Of a stretch of DNA of 64,000 nt, positions 27,707-37,288 are shown piece by piece. A program made the position numbers and the translations under genes. Below the pieces are notes generated by a model. That model was not told where the DNA came from, made no database searches, and saw nothing but the letters and a program-made list of their open reading frames with translations. Within the stretch, counting starts at the first letter, position 1, and each line of letters starts with the position of its first letter. The stretch comes from Loktanella sp. IMCC34160 (GTDB taxonomy: Bacteria > Pseudomonadota > Alphaproteobacteria > Rhodobacterales > Rhodobacteraceae), in the NCBI RefSeq assembly GCF_004145845.1, contig NZ_SELP01000002.1, positions 620,001 through 684,000 of the forward strand. Reading direction: 5' to 3'.

Positions 27707-29097
27707 CACACGTAGCCGACATGTCGGTCGCCGAGGCTGGCCTGGCAATGCGCCGTGGGACCCTGACATCTCGCGCGCTTGTTGCCGCGCACCTTGATCG
27801 GATTGCGACCCGGGACGACCGCATTGGGGCATTCGTTTTTATCGACGCCGAGGCTGCGCTTGCCGCCGCCGATGCTGCTGATGCTGCCCTCGCCTCAGGG
27901 ATCGACCACGGACCGCTTCACGGCATTCCGGTGGCGATCAAAGATCTTTTTGATGTGGCAGGCTGGCCAGTGCGCCATGGCTCTGTCTGTTTTGCGAACC
28001 GGATGGCAGAAGCCGATGCGCCTGCTGTTGCCCGCCTTCGCGCCGCCGGTGCCGTGCTGATCGGGCTGGTTGCAACCTACGAGCTTGCCATTGTCGGTCC
28101 GGGTGAGGACGGTCTCTACCCGCAACCGCGAAATCCCTGGAATCCCGATCATATCACCGGTGGCTCGTCGTCGGGTGCCGCCGCCGCCATTGCAGCTGGC
28201 ATGGTCCGCCTGGCGCTGGGCTCCGACACCGGAGGGTCCGTGCGAAGCCCTGCCGCCTATTGCGGGACGGTTGGCCTGAAACCAACCAATGGGGCCATTC
28301 CGAAATCCGGTGCGCTGCCGCTTGCGCCAACGTTTGATACCCCCGGCGCCATGGCCCGCACCGCGGCGGAAGCTGGGTTGCTTCATGCGGTGCTGTCGGA
28401 CACATCGCCGACCGCATTGCAGGATGGCAGGCTGGACGGGGTCAGAATCCTTTGCGCACGCAATTGGGCACAGGCGCCCGATGCCGACCCGGCCGCGCTG
28501 GACCTGATGGATGCCGCTGCCTCGGTCCTCAGCCTTGCAGGAGCGACGGTGATCACCGGCGATCTGCCACCTCTTGATCTGATGACCGATGCCGGTGCGA
28601 TACTGATCCACGCAGAGGGGCTGGCGACCCATGCCGAACGCCTGAAAGGCGATGGCCGGCCGATGGGCCGGATGCCCTATCAATCCATGGCCGCCGGTGC
28701 CGTGCTGACCGATGAAGATATCGCAAACGCCAGACGCGCAGCGGCGGTTTTCAAGGCCCAGATTGATGCACTGCTCGTTGACTGCGATGCGCTCCTGACT
28801 CCAACAACCCTGACGACAGCCCCCCGTTTCAGCGAGTTTGCCAACGGGCAGGCAAGATGGACGCCGATGTGCACCTTGCCGTTCAACATGACCGGCCATC
28901 CCGCATTGTCGGTCCCGATGGGCTTCGTCCGGGGTTTGCCAATGGGTCTACAGATCATCGGGCCCCATGACGGCGAAGCGATGATTTTGCGGATCGGCTC
29001 TGCCTTCGAGCAGGCATCAGATCACGGCGCCTTTGACGCTTTCACTTTGCCGCAATCGAACCCCGCCCGCGTCAACCGGATCAAGGAGATGACCTAG
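27703..29097 (+). CDS. Amidase signature family hydrolase (AtzE-like)
   Basis: A 464-residue amidase. The Ser-cis-Ser-Lys triad is in place: Lys80 in GIPVAIKDLFDVAG, the glycine/serine loop GGSSSGAAAA (about residues 153-162) and the nucleophile Ser179 in GSDTGGSVRSPAA. It starts with GTG overlapping the AtzG-like gene. AtzE itself hydrolyses 1-carboxybiuret, but here, inside a sugar-type transporter operon, the substrate is more likely an amide imported by the ABC system (inference). Confidence 0.87.
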   Translation: MTHVADMSVAEAGLAMRRGTLTSRALVAAHLDRIATRDDRIGAFVFIDAEAALAAADAADAALASGIDHGPLHGIPVAIKDLFDVAGWPVRHGSVCFANRMAEADAPAVARLRAAGAVLIGLVATYELAIVGPGEDGLYPQPRNPWNPDHITGGSSSGAAAAIAAGMVRLALGSDTGGSVRSPAAYCGTVGLKPTNGAIPKSGALPLAPTFDTPGAMARTAAEAGLLHAVLSDTSPTALQDGRLDGVRILCARNWAQAPDADPAALDLMDAAASVLSLAGATVITGDLPPLDLMTDAGAILIHAEGLATHAERLKGDGRPMGRMPYQSMAAGAVLTDEDIANARRAAAVFKAQIDALLVDCDALLTPTTLTTAPRFSEFANGQARWTPMCTLPFNMTGHPALSVPMGFVRGLPMGLQIIGPHDGEAMILRIGSAFEQASDHGAFDAFTLPQSNPARVNRIKEMT

Positions 29098-29100
29098 GCC

Positions 29101-30129
29101 ATGCCCCATAAGACCTTCCTTGCCTTCATATGGCCTTCGCTGCTCGCGATGGTCCTCTTTATTGCGCTGCCAATTTTTTCGGTAGGGTATCAGTCGCTTT
29201 TCGTTGAACACGAACAAGTTCTGATCATCACCGAAAACTGCGGGCCCTTCGGCTGCTCGGACGAGGTGACCGTCGATGCGCAAGCGATGGCCACGCTGCG
29301 CGCAGAACAGCCGGCGGGCCGGTTCAACGGACTGAGCACCTATACCAACGCCAGCCACCTTGCGACGGATGAAATCGGCGAGATTTTCGCCACCTCGGAA
29401 AACTGGAACGAAATCCGCAACCGGATCATGAACCTGCCCTTCTACAAGGCTCTGGCATTCACTTTGGCCTATACGTTCATTGTGACGCCGCTGGTGATCA
29501 TCCTGGGGTTCATCATCGCCGTGGTGGTGAATGCGGTGCCGTCAATGCTGAAGGGGCCGGTGATTTTCTTCTCGTTGATCCCGATGTTGGTGACACCGCT
29601 TGTCGGGTCGCTCGTCCTGTTCTGGATGATTGACAGCCGGGGTATTATCGGGGCCGCCCTGCAGGTCGTTTTCGACAATCCAACGCTATCGCTCAAAGCC
29701 TCGCCCACGCTGACGTGGATCACGCTTTTCGTCTATGGCGTCTGGCACTCGGCCCCCTTTGCCTTTGTGGTCTTTTACGCGGGGCTGCAGACCGTTCCGC
29801 AGGACACCATGGAAAGTGCCATGGTCGACGGGGCAAACCGCTGGGAGCGTATCCGCTTTGTAATCATCCCCTACCTGATGCCGCTTGCGACGTTCATCGC
29901 GCTGATGCAGTTGATGGATAACTTCAGGGTATTTGAGCCGATCATTGGCTTCTCGGCAGCGGCCAGCGCGACCTCGCTCAGCTATCTCATCTACAACGAT
30001 CTGCGTGCCGCTGAATCGCCTCTGTTCGGGTCGGCAGCGGCCACCTCGATGCTGACGATTGTCGGCGTGGTCATCCTGCTGCTTCCGGTGTTGCGCCGGA
30101 ACTGGCGTGAATTCAACCGCAAGGCCTGA
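29101..30129 (+). CDS. CUT1-type ABC transporter permease (MalF-like)
   Basis: A 342-residue permease. TM1 is at about residues 8-28, followed by an ~80-residue periplasmic insertion with Cys pairs (ENCGPFGCSDE), then about five helices and the EAA loop (MESAMVDGANRWERIRFVIIPYLMP). AAGGAG in the amidase end precedes the ATG. It pairs with the MalG-like permease 11 bp downstream. Confidence 0.9.
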   Translation: MPHKTFLAFIWPSLLAMVLFIALPIFSVGYQSLFVEHEQVLIITENCGPFGCSDEVTVDAQAMATLRAEQPAGRFNGLSTYTNASHLATDEIGEIFATSENWNEIRNRIMNLPFYKALAFTLAYTFIVTPLVIILGFIIAVVVNAVPSMLKGPVIFFSLIPMLVTPLVGSLVLFWMIDSRGIIGAALQVVFDNPTLSLKASPTLTWITLFVYGVWHSAPFAFVVFYAGLQTVPQDTMESAMVDGANRWERIRFVIIPYLMPLATFIALMQLMDNFRVFEPIIGFSAAASATSLSYLIYNDLRAAESPLFGSAAATSMLTIVGVVILLLPVLRRNWREFNRKA

Positions 30130-30140
30130 GGAGAGCGCCC

Positions 30141-31022
30141 ATGTCAAATCCTGCCGCTCGCAAACCGATTTCGCTTAGGGTTCTGTCGATGAGTATCGTC
30201 GGCGCCTGGGTCTTTCTGGCCGCATTTCCGTTTCTTTGGACAATGTGGGGCAGCTTCAAAGTCGAAGGTGACTTTTTCAGTCGCGCCGACTGGATGAACG
30301 CCCTTACCGGACCTGTGACCGAACGACAGTTCGGTTCGCCATTCACGCTGGATGGCTATGACGGCGCCTGGGTTCAGGAAGAGTTCTGGCGGGCCGTCAT
30401 CAACACGGTAATCGTCACGATCTCTGTCGTGCTTATTTCGCTGACCCTTGGCACGTTGGGCGGATACGCACTGGCGCGGTCCGGGTTCAAATATACCTTC
30501 TGGTTGCTGATGGCCGCGCTTGTGTTCCGGGCCATGCCCCATGTTACACTGGTATCAGGCTATCTGCTGCCGTTCTTCCAGTTGAACATCTGGGGTCACC
30601 TGCCAACGACGATCATTGTGTTGGTCGCGATCAACCAGCCCTTCACGCTGTGGATGCTGCACAGTTTCTTCCTGTCGATTCCCAAGGACCTTGACGAGGC
30701 CGCGATGGTGGACGGATGCACCCGTTTCCAGGCGTTTCGGCTTGCCATCATTCCGGTGATGTGGCCGGGCGTCGTCACGACGGGACTGTTCAGCTTCTTG
30801 CTTGCGTATAACGACTTCACCGTAACCTCGATGCTGCTCAGCCAGGAGAACCAGACGATGATCCCCAAGATCAACGCCTTCCTCGGCTCAACGCAGGAAG
30901 AAGGCCGGGTGATGTATGCCGTAGCCGCGGTGGTCTCTTCGATCGTGCCGCTTTTCGTTCTCATTCTCTTCTTCCAGCGCCAGATCGTCAGCGGTCTGAC
31001 TGCCGGCGCCGTAAAAGGATAA
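30141..31022 (+). CDS. CUT1-type ABC transporter permease (MalG-like)
   Basis: A 293-residue permease with six helices and the EAA loop DEAAMVDGCTRFQAFRLAIIPVMWPG, standard for MalG-type subunits. It follows the MalF-like gene after 11 bp with its own GAGG site. It is followed 10 bp later by the ATPase. Confidence 0.92.
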   Translation: MSNPAARKPISLRVLSMSIVGAWVFLAAFPFLWTMWGSFKVEGDFFSRADWMNALTGPVTERQFGSPFTLDGYDGAWVQEEFWRAVINTVIVTISVVLISLTLGTLGGYALARSGFKYTFWLLMAALVFRAMPHVTLVSGYLLPFFQLNIWGHLPTTIIVLVAINQPFTLWMLHSFFLSIPKDLDEAAMVDGCTRFQAFRLAIIPVMWPGVVTTGLFSFLLAYNDFTVTSMLLSQENQTMIPKINAFLGSTQEEGRVMYAVAAVVSSIVPLFVLILFFQRQIVSGLTAGAVKG

Positions 31023-31032
31023 GGAGCCTCCC

Positions 31033-32088
31033 ATGGCAAGACTACAACTCAAGAACGTCAACAAACGCTGGGGCAGCTTTGTCGGTGTGGACAATTTCGA
31101 CCTCGACATCGCCGACCAGGAATTTCTGGTGCTTCTTGGGCCATCAGGCTGCGGCAAGTCCACAACGATGCGGATGATCGCCGGACTCGAGGATGTCACC
31201 AGCGGCGAGATCATCATGGGCGAAAAAGTCGTCAATGAGTTGGAGCCCAAAGACCGGGATATCTCGATGGTGTTCCAGTCCTACGGGCTTTATCCGAACC
31301 TCAGCGTCTATGAAAATATCCGCTTCCCTTTGCGGGTCCGCAAAGTGCCGAAAGATCAGCACCATGAAAAAGTGATGGACGCCATCCGCATGGTTGAACT
31401 TGAAGACTTCATGGACCGGCGGCCGGCAGAGCTGTCAGGCGGTCAGCGCCAGCGTGTCGCGCTTGGGCGCGCCATCGTCCGCAAGCCCACTGTCTTTCTG
31501 ATGGACGAACCGCTGTCGAACCTTGACGCCAAACTGCGGGTTTCGACCCGCGCGCAGATCAAGAACCTGCAATCAAAGCTGCGCGTGACGACGGTCTACG
31601 TGACCCATGACCAGATCGAAGCAATGACGCTGGCCGACCGCGTCGTTGTGATGAACGCTGGGAAGATTCAGCAGGTCGGGACGCCGACCGACATCTATGA
31701 CAACCCCGCCAATACCTTTGTTGCCAGCTTTATCGGCTCGCCGGCAATGAACCTGATCGAGGGAAAGTTGGAGAATGGAACCTTTACCGTCGAAGGTGTC
31801 AGAATAGAGGGGCTGCCACAGGCAGCGTCCGGCAACGTCACGCTCGGCTTCCGTGCCGAAGACGCCGAAATCGTTCAAGGCGACGGGCAAATTTCTGCGC
31901 CGGTCTACTCGATCGAACTCTTGGGCGAGGCCTCAATGATCACTTGGCGTTTGGCCGGGTCACTGGTCTCGATCAAGACAAACAAGGAGTACCGCGCCCA
32001 AATCGGAGATGTGGTCAACGCCCGGATCCCAGCATCAATCTGTCATCTCTTCGACACGGCAACCGGCGAACGGATCCCGCAGGCGTGA
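31033..32088 (+). CDS. CUT1-type ABC transporter ATP-binding protein (MalK/UgpC-like)
   Basis: A 351-residue ATPase with Walker [11 protein letters not shown]-loop [22 protein letters not shown], signature [15 protein letters not shown], Walker [17 protein letters not shown] and the H-loop [17 protein letters not shown]-terminal OB/TOBE region follows. It completes the importer and is followed by the HisD-like gene after 58 bp. Confidence 0.94.
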   Translation: MARLQLKNVNKRWGSFVGVDNFDLDIADQEFLVLLGPSGCGKSTTMRMIAGLEDVTSGEIIMGEKVVNELEPKDRDISMVFQSYGLYPNLSVYENIRFPLRVRKVPKDQHHEKVMDAIRMVELEDFMDRRPAELSGGQRQRVALGRAIVRKPTVFLMDEPLSNLDAKLRVSTRAQIKNLQSKLRVTTVYVTHDQIEAMTLADRVVVMNAGKIQQVGTPTDIYDNPANTFVASFIGSPAMNLIEGKLENGTFTVEGVRIEGLPQAASGNVTLGFRAEDAEIVQGDGQISAPVYSIELLGEASMITWRLAGSLVSIKTNKEYRAQIGDVVNARIPASICHLFDTATGERIPQA

Positions 32089-32146
32089 TCCAGGGCCAAC
32101 TGGCCAGTTATGGCTGCACGGACATTTGAATATCAAGAGGCAAAAC

Positions 32147-33478
32147 ATGGCTATTCGCTATCTCAAAGAAAGCAAACCTGACTCGGAACGCGCCGAGGAC
32201 GACGCCAAGGTCCGCGCTGTGGTCGAGGTCACCCTCAAGGATATCGAGGCTCGCGGCGACGCTGCTGTGCGCGACCTTTCTGTCAAATTCGACGGCTACG
32301 ACCGCGAAAGCTATCGGCTAAGCGACGAAGAAATTCAGGCATTGATCGCCAAAGTTTCTGACCGCGACATGGCAGATATCAAATTCGCGCAGGAACAGGT
32401 TCGCAACTTTGCGAAGGCCCAACGTGACAGCATGCTGGATATCGAAGTCGAAACGATGCCCGGCGTGATCCTCGGGCACAAGAATATCCCGGTCCAATCG
32501 GTCGGGTGCTATGTCCCCGGCGGCAAGTTTCCGATGGTCGCCTCGGCACATATGTCTGTGGCAACGGCCTCGGTCGCGGGTGTTCCGCGCATCATCGCCT
32601 GCACCCCGCCCTTCAAGGGCGAACCCAACCCCGCCGTCATTGCTGCCATGCATCTGGGCGGCGCCCATGAAATCTATGTGATGGGTGGTATTCAGGCGAT
32701 CGGTGCGATGGCCATCGGGACTGAGACAATTGACCCAGTTCATATGCTGGTTGGTCCGGGCAATGCATTTGTTGCCGAAGCCAAGCGCCAGCTTTTCGGC
32801 CGCGTCGGCATCGACCTTTTCGCGGGCCCGACAGAGACGATGGTTATCGCAGATGAGACCGCCGCTGATGGCGAGCTTTGCGCAACTGACCTTTTGGGTC
32901 AGGCCGAGCATGGTTATAACTCACCTGCTGTTCTGCTGACCAATTCAGAGAAGTTGGCCCGAGACACGCTTGCAGAAATCGACCGCCTGCTCGACATCAT
33001 CCCCACAGCCGATACCGCCCGCAAAAGCTGGGAGGACTACGGCGAGGTGATCGTCTGCGACACCTACGATGAAATGCTGCAGGTTGCCGACGACATCGCG
33101 TCAGAGCATGTGCAGGTGATGACCGACCGTGACGATTGGTTCCTTGAGAAAATGACCTGCTACGGCGCGCTCTTCCTTGGACCGCGGACCAATGTTGCCA
33201 ATGGCGACAAAGTGATAGGCACAAACCATACGCTGCCGACCAAAAAGGCGGGGCGCTATACGGGCGGGCTTTGGGTTGGCAAATTCCTCAAGACCCACAG
33301 CTATCAGAAGGTCACGACAGACGAGGCTGCCGCAATGATCGGCGCATACGGGTCGCGCCTGTGCATGCTGGAGGGCTTTGTTGGCCATGCCGAGCAATGC
33401 AACATCCGCGTGCGGCGCTATGGCGGGATCAATGTGCCTTATGGCGAAGGTGCCCCTTACCGTGAGGCCGCTGAATGA
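32147..33478 (+). CDS. HisD-like (HpsN-type) zinc-dependent alcohol dehydrogenase
   Basis: A 443-residue histidinol dehydrogenase-family protein. HisD zinc and catalytic residues appear conserved: Gln252/His255 ([10 protein letters not shown]), Glu320/His321 (SEHVQVM), Asp354 ([13 protein letters not shown]) and His414 (GFVGHAEQ). QAEHGYNSP and the overall pattern are closer to sulfopropanediol 3-dehydrogenase HpsN than to biosynthetic HisD, and no his genes are near. It probably oxidises a primary alcohol to an acid in two NAD+ steps; substrate unknown. ATG 32147 was chosen; an upstream frame extension overlaps the ATPase gene. The stop overlaps the next gene (ATGA). Confidence 0.85.
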   Translation: MAIRYLKESKPDSERAEDDAKVRAVVEVTLKDIEARGDAAVRDLSVKFDGYDRESYRLSDEEIQALIAKVSDRDMADIKFAQEQVRNFAKAQRDSMLDIEVETMPGVILGHKNIPVQSVGCYVPGGKFPMVASAHMSVATASVAGVPRIIACTPPFKGEPNPAVIAAMHLGGAHEIYVMGGIQAIGAMAIGTETIDPVHMLVGPGNAFVAEAKRQLFGRVGIDLFAGPTETMVIADETAADGELCATDLLGQAEHGYNSPAVLLTNSEKLARDTLAEIDRLLDIIPTADTARKSWEDYGEVIVCDTYDEMLQVADDIASEHVQVMTDRDDWFLEKMTCYGALFLGPRTNVANGDKVIGTNHTLPTKKAGRYTGGLWVGKFLKTHSYQKVTTDEAAAMIGAYGSRLCMLEGFVGHAEQCNIRVRRYGGINVPYGEGAPYREAAE

Positions 33479-34500
33479 CCATGCATCCCGCCCTCGGCGC
33501 GTTTCAGCGTGCCATGGGCTCCGTTTCGGATGGAGCAAAGTCTGTGATCGACGCGGCTTTTGCACCCGACGCGGTCATCCAGATGTGTCATCCGTTCGGC
33601 TGTCTCAAAGGGGCCGAGGTCTTTGACCGGTTGATCGCCCCGCTTCTATCAGCCATGCCCGATCTTGAACGGCGCGACATGATCACTTTGCACGGCACCA
33701 CACCCGAGGGCCAAGAGTGGGTCGGCTGCATGGGGCAGTATTTCGGTACAATGCTGCGCCCGTGGCTCGACATTCCGCCGACGGGTCATCTGACCCATAT
33801 GCGCTATCACGAATTCTTCCGTATTGAGGACGGGCGCGTCACGGAAGCACAGATCATTTGGGATATTCCCGAAGTCATGGTGCAGTCGGGCGCCTGGCCA
33901 ATGGCCCCACAGCTTGGCAAGTTTCTGGCGACACCGGCCCCGATGACGCAGGACGGGCTTACGGCGCAAGGTGACGGTCAGGCGGCAATGGATCATGTCA
34001 TCGCCATGTTGACTGACCTGTGCCGGCATCCGTCCGAAGGCGGGCCCGAGGTCATGCAGCTGGAAAGCTACTGGCATCCGCGAATGAATTGGTATGGACC
34101 AACCGGGATTGGCACGGGACGCGGGATCGCGGGTTTCCGCAACTGGCACCAGATCCCCTTTCTGCGCGCCATGCCTGATCGCAAGCTCGACGCCCTGGGG
34201 GATTTGATGTCGCACTGGTTTGGTCAGGGCGACTACGTTTGCGAAACCGGCTGGCCCAACATGCGGTTGACGCTTACCCATGACGGCTGGATGGGCATTG
34301 CCCCGGCGGGACGCGAAGTCCTTTTGCGCAGTCTGGATTTCTGGCGGCTCGAAGACGGGTTGATCCGGGAAAACTGGGTTCTCGTGGATCTTCTCGACCT
34401 TTATGCACAGGTCGGGGTCGATGTGCTGGCGCGGATGCGTGAATTCAACAAGGCCCGCTGCCTGGGACCCGTGACGCTTCCCGAAGGGGTATTCGTATGA
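33475..34500 (+). CDS. Tandem SnoaL-like (ester cyclase-type) protein
   Basis: A 341-residue protein with two NTF2-like halves: [30 protein letters not shown]...[19 protein letters not shown] and [30 protein letters not shown]...[28 protein letters not shown]. The second half matches SnoaL-like ester cyclase proteins, with the family's 'fwrledGkI.e.W...D' end. It differs from the three paralogues elsewhere in the locus. Coupled by ATGA overlaps to both the HisD-like gene before and the SDR after, so it probably acts in the same reaction series. Confidence 0.75.
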   Translation: MTMHPALGAFQRAMGSVSDGAKSVIDAAFAPDAVIQMCHPFGCLKGAEVFDRLIAPLLSAMPDLERRDMITLHGTTPEGQEWVGCMGQYFGTMLRPWLDIPPTGHLTHMRYHEFFRIEDGRVTEAQIIWDIPEVMVQSGAWPMAPQLGKFLATPAPMTQDGLTAQGDGQAAMDHVIAMLTDLCRHPSEGGPEVMQLESYWHPRMNWYGPTGIGTGRGIAGFRNWHQIPFLRAMPDRKLDALGDLMSHWFGQGDYVCETGWPNMRLTLTHDGWMGIAPAGREVLLRSLDFWRLEDGLIRENWVLVDLLDLYAQVGVDVLARMREFNKARCLGPVTLPEGVFV

Positions 34501-35261
34501 CGCTGCCGCAGACGCCTGGCTTTCGACTGGATGGCAAACGGGCACTTGTCGCCGGGGCCTCTTCCGGCATCGGGTTGGCCTGCGCTGTCGCGCTTGCCCG
34601 CGCGGGGGCCGATGTGACGCTTGCGGCGCGGCGTGCCGACAAGCTGACTGCCATCGTGGACGAGATGCAGGCCGAAGGCCTGAAAGGCACTGCACTGGCG
34701 CTCGACGTGGCAGATATTGCCGCGACCGAAGCAGCGGTCGCCGAGCATGGACCCTATGATATCTTGGTCAACTCGGCCGGTGCTGCAAAGCATGGGCCAG
34801 CACTTACGACCACCGAGGCCGATTTCGACCTTGTGGCGAACCTGAACATCAAGGGTGCCTATTTTCTGACACGCGCCGTGGCCAAAGGGCTGATCGCGGC
34901 AGGCAAGCCCGGCAGCCTGATCAATATTTCCAGCCAGATGGCCCATGTCGGCGGCATCGACCGCGCGGTCTATTGCGCAAGCAAACACGCCGTCGAAGGC
35001 TTCACCAAGGCGATGGCCATCGAATGGGGCAAGCAAGGTATCCGCGTCAATACAATCTGCCCGACCTTTGTCCGCACGGCGCTAACCCAGTCAACCTTCG
35101 ACGATCCCGAGCGGCGCACGTGGATCGAGGACAAAATCAAGCTCGACCGCGTTGGCGAGGTCGAAGATATTATGGGCGCGGTGGTCTATCTGGCTTCCGA
35201 TGCTTCTGGCTTGATGACCGGAACAGCAATGCTTCTCGATGGAGGATGGACAAGCGGATGA
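34497..35261 (+). CDS. SDR-family oxidoreductase
   Basis: A 254-residue short-chain dehydrogenase. The NAD(P)-binding loop is GASSGIG (about residues 20-26), followed by NSAGAAKHG, catalytic Ser146 (INISSQM), Tyr159 and Lys163 (YCASK). NTICPTFVRT and the GTAMLLDGGW end are classic. It likely oxidises or reduces a secondary alcohol/ketone of the imported compound. Coupled by ATGA to the SnoaL gene before it and overlapping the lacI-type gene after it. Confidence 0.92.
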   Translation: MTLPQTPGFRLDGKRALVAGASSGIGLACAVALARAGADVTLAARRADKLTAIVDEMQAEGLKGTALALDVADIAATEAAVAEHGPYDILVNSAGAAKHGPALTTTEADFDLVANLNIKGAYFLTRAVAKGLIAAGKPGSLINISSQMAHVGGIDRAVYCASKHAVEGFTKAMAIEWGKQGIRVNTICPTFVRTALTQSTFDDPERRTWIEDKIKLDRVGEVEDIMGAVVYLASDASGLMTGTAMLLDGGWTSG

Positions 35262-36274
35262 TGCTCTCAGGAAAAGTCACGTCAGCACAGGTCGCGGCAC
35301 GGGCGGGGGTAAGCCAGTCAGCGGTCAGCCGGGTCTTTACCGAAGGTGCCAGCGCATCAAGAAAGACGCGTGAAAAAGTCCTGCGCGCCGCCGAAGAGTT
35401 GGGATACCGCCCGAACCGCGTCGCCCGTGCCATGATTACCGGGCGCAGCCGGATCATCGGTCTGGTGGTCGCCTATTTGGACAACCAGTTCTATCCCGAG
35501 GCGATCCAGAAGTTGTCGGTGGCCCTGCAAGACAAGGGATACCATGTGCTTGTCTTCATGGCAGCCCCGACAGTGGGCGACGTGCAGGATGTGATGAAGG
35601 AAATTATCGACTATCAGGTCGATGGTATCATCCTCGCCTCGGTTTCAATGTCCTCGGATCTGGCGCAGCGCTGCGTGGATCACGATATTCCCGTCGTGCT
35701 TTTCAACCGCGAACAGGACGATGAAAGACTGTGCTCGGTGACGACCGACAACCGTCTGGGCGGTAAGCTTCTGGCCCACCATCTTATCGACTGCGGCTAT
35801 CGGCGGATCGGCTACTTGGCTGGTTTCGAAGGTGCGTCAACCCAACAGCACCGCGAGGCGGGATTTCGCGAAGGTCTGGCCGAAGCGGGGCTGGAACTGG
35901 CCGCCCGCGAGGTCGGCGGCTTTGAATATGGCGGTGCCCGTTCGGCCGCGCTCGAGATGTTCGCGGGGGCTGACAGACCTGAAGCGGCCTTTGTCGCCAA
36001 TGACCACATGGCTTTTGCTGCGATGGATGTGATCCGTCACAAGTTGGGTCTGAAGGTACCCGAAGATGTGGGGATTGTCGGCTTTGATGACGTCCCGATC
36101 GCCGCCTGGCCCGCATACGACCTGACCAGCTATCGTCAGCCGATCAACCAGATGGTCGCCCGGACGGTAGATAGCCTTATGAACCGGATCGAAGACCCCA
36201 GCGTGGCGCCTGAACGCATCAGAATAGAGGGCAAACTGATCGTGCGTGGTTCGACCCGGATCAGGCAAGGATAG
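35258..36274 (+). CDS. LacI-family transcriptional regulator
   Basis: A 338-residue regulator with an N-terminal HTH (VTSAQVAARAGVSQSAVSRVFTEGASASRKTREKVLRAAEELGYRPNRVARAM) and a periplasmic-binding-protein-like sensor domain (IIGLVVAYLDNQFYPEAIQKL...VGIVGFDDVPIAAWPAYDLTSYRQP). ATGATG offers two adjacent starts. It sits inside the operon it presumably controls. LacI-type palindromes at 25853, 26059, 43285 and 43361 are candidate targets. Confidence 0.93.
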   Translation: MMLSGKVTSAQVAARAGVSQSAVSRVFTEGASASRKTREKVLRAAEELGYRPNRVARAMITGRSRIIGLVVAYLDNQFYPEAIQKLSVALQDKGYHVLVFMAAPTVGDVQDVMKEIIDYQVDGIILASVSMSSDLAQRCVDHDIPVVLFNREQDDERLCSVTTDNRLGGKLLAHHLIDCGYRRIGYLAGFEGASTQQHREAGFREGLAEAGLELAAREVGGFEYGGARSAALEMFAGADRPEAAFVANDHMAFAAMDVIRHKLGLKVPEDVGIVGFDDVPIAAWPAYDLTSYRQPINQMVARTVDSLMNRIEDPSVAPERIRIEGKLIVRGSTRIRQG

Positions 36275-36280
36275 GAAGAC

Positions 36281-37288
36281 ATGCGCGGCTTCGACCCGAA
36301 ATGGCGTGATGTGCCCGACTTTATCAACGGCATCACCCACGAAATATGGGAGGATCGCCAGATTGCGAGCCTTCTGCACCGCTACGCACCCGGCCTGATC
36401 GTGCGCTCTCCCGCTTCGGTGCTGACTGACAATACACATGTGATCGCGGCGACGATGGCAACGCTCGCGGAATTTCCCGATCGGAGACTGCTGGGTGAGG
36501 ACGTCATCTGGTGCGATGATCCAGCGGGTCGGACAGATACATCTGACGCGTTCCTGTCGTCGCACAGGCTGATCTGCACCGCGACCCATTCCCGCCCCGG
36601 CGCCTATGGTGCGCCGACCGGCGCAAAGCTTGCGTATCGAATTCTTGCCGATTGCGCGATCCGCGATGACGCGGTCTATGATGAATGGCTCGTGCGCGAC
36701 CAGTCTGCGATCGTGTTGCAGATGGGTTATGATGTGGTCGACTGGACCCGCGAGGCCATCGCCCGTGAAGGCGGACCAATGGCCTGCGTGAAACCGATGA
36801 CACCGGCCAATGATGTGCCCGGCCCCTACCAGGGCAAGGGTAACGACGACCCTTGGGGCGCGAAACATGCGGCGCTGATCCAAGCCATCATGGACGGCAA
36901 GTTAGACCGCATTCCGGCCACCTATGATCGGGGCGCGGCACTTTGCTATCCGGGCCACGTCAGGACACAAGGTTGGTCCGAGGCCGATCAATTCTGGATC
37001 GGTCTCCGCGCAGCCTTCCCTGACGCCGCGTTTTCCCTCGATCACATTATCGGTCGCGAGGATCCCCTGATGCCCCCGCGCTCTGCTGTCCGATGGTCGC
37101 TGCACGGCAAACACAGCGGCTGGGGCCGCTTCGGTCGCCCCACGGGGGCAGACGTTTATGTCATGGGAATTTCGCAGGCCGAATGGGGACCTTTCGGCAC
37201 GGGGCAGCCAACACTCCGCCGCGAATGGACGCTAATTGATGAAACGGCGATCTGGAAACAGATCCTGCTACAAACTGGGCAATTGTGA
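36281..37288 (+). CDS. Tandem SnoaL/NTF2-like protein, paralogue 2
   Basis: A 335-residue protein with two NTF2-fold halves: FINGITHEIWEDRQIASLLHRYAP...YDEWLVRDQ, then AALIQAIMDGKLDRIPATYDRG...YVMGISQAEW and a final WTLIDETAIWKQILLQTGQL. It is close to the next gene along its whole length and related to the gene at 24649 over the first half. No signal peptide. The next gene starts on its stop codon, so the two could form a heteromer. Confidence 0.78.
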   Translation: MRGFDPKWRDVPDFINGITHEIWEDRQIASLLHRYAPGLIVRSPASVLTDNTHVIAATMATLAEFPDRRLLGEDVIWCDDPAGRTDTSDAFLSSHRLICTATHSRPGAYGAPTGAKLAYRILADCAIRDDAVYDEWLVRDQSAIVLQMGYDVVDWTREAIAREGGPMACVKPMTPANDVPGPYQGKGNDDPWGAKHAALIQAIMDGKLDRIPATYDRGAALCYPGHVRTQGWSEADQFWIGLRAAFPDAAFSLDHIIGREDPLMPPRSAVRWSLHGKHSGWGRFGRPTGADVYVMGISQAEWGPFGTGQPTLRREWTLIDETAIWKQILLQTGQL

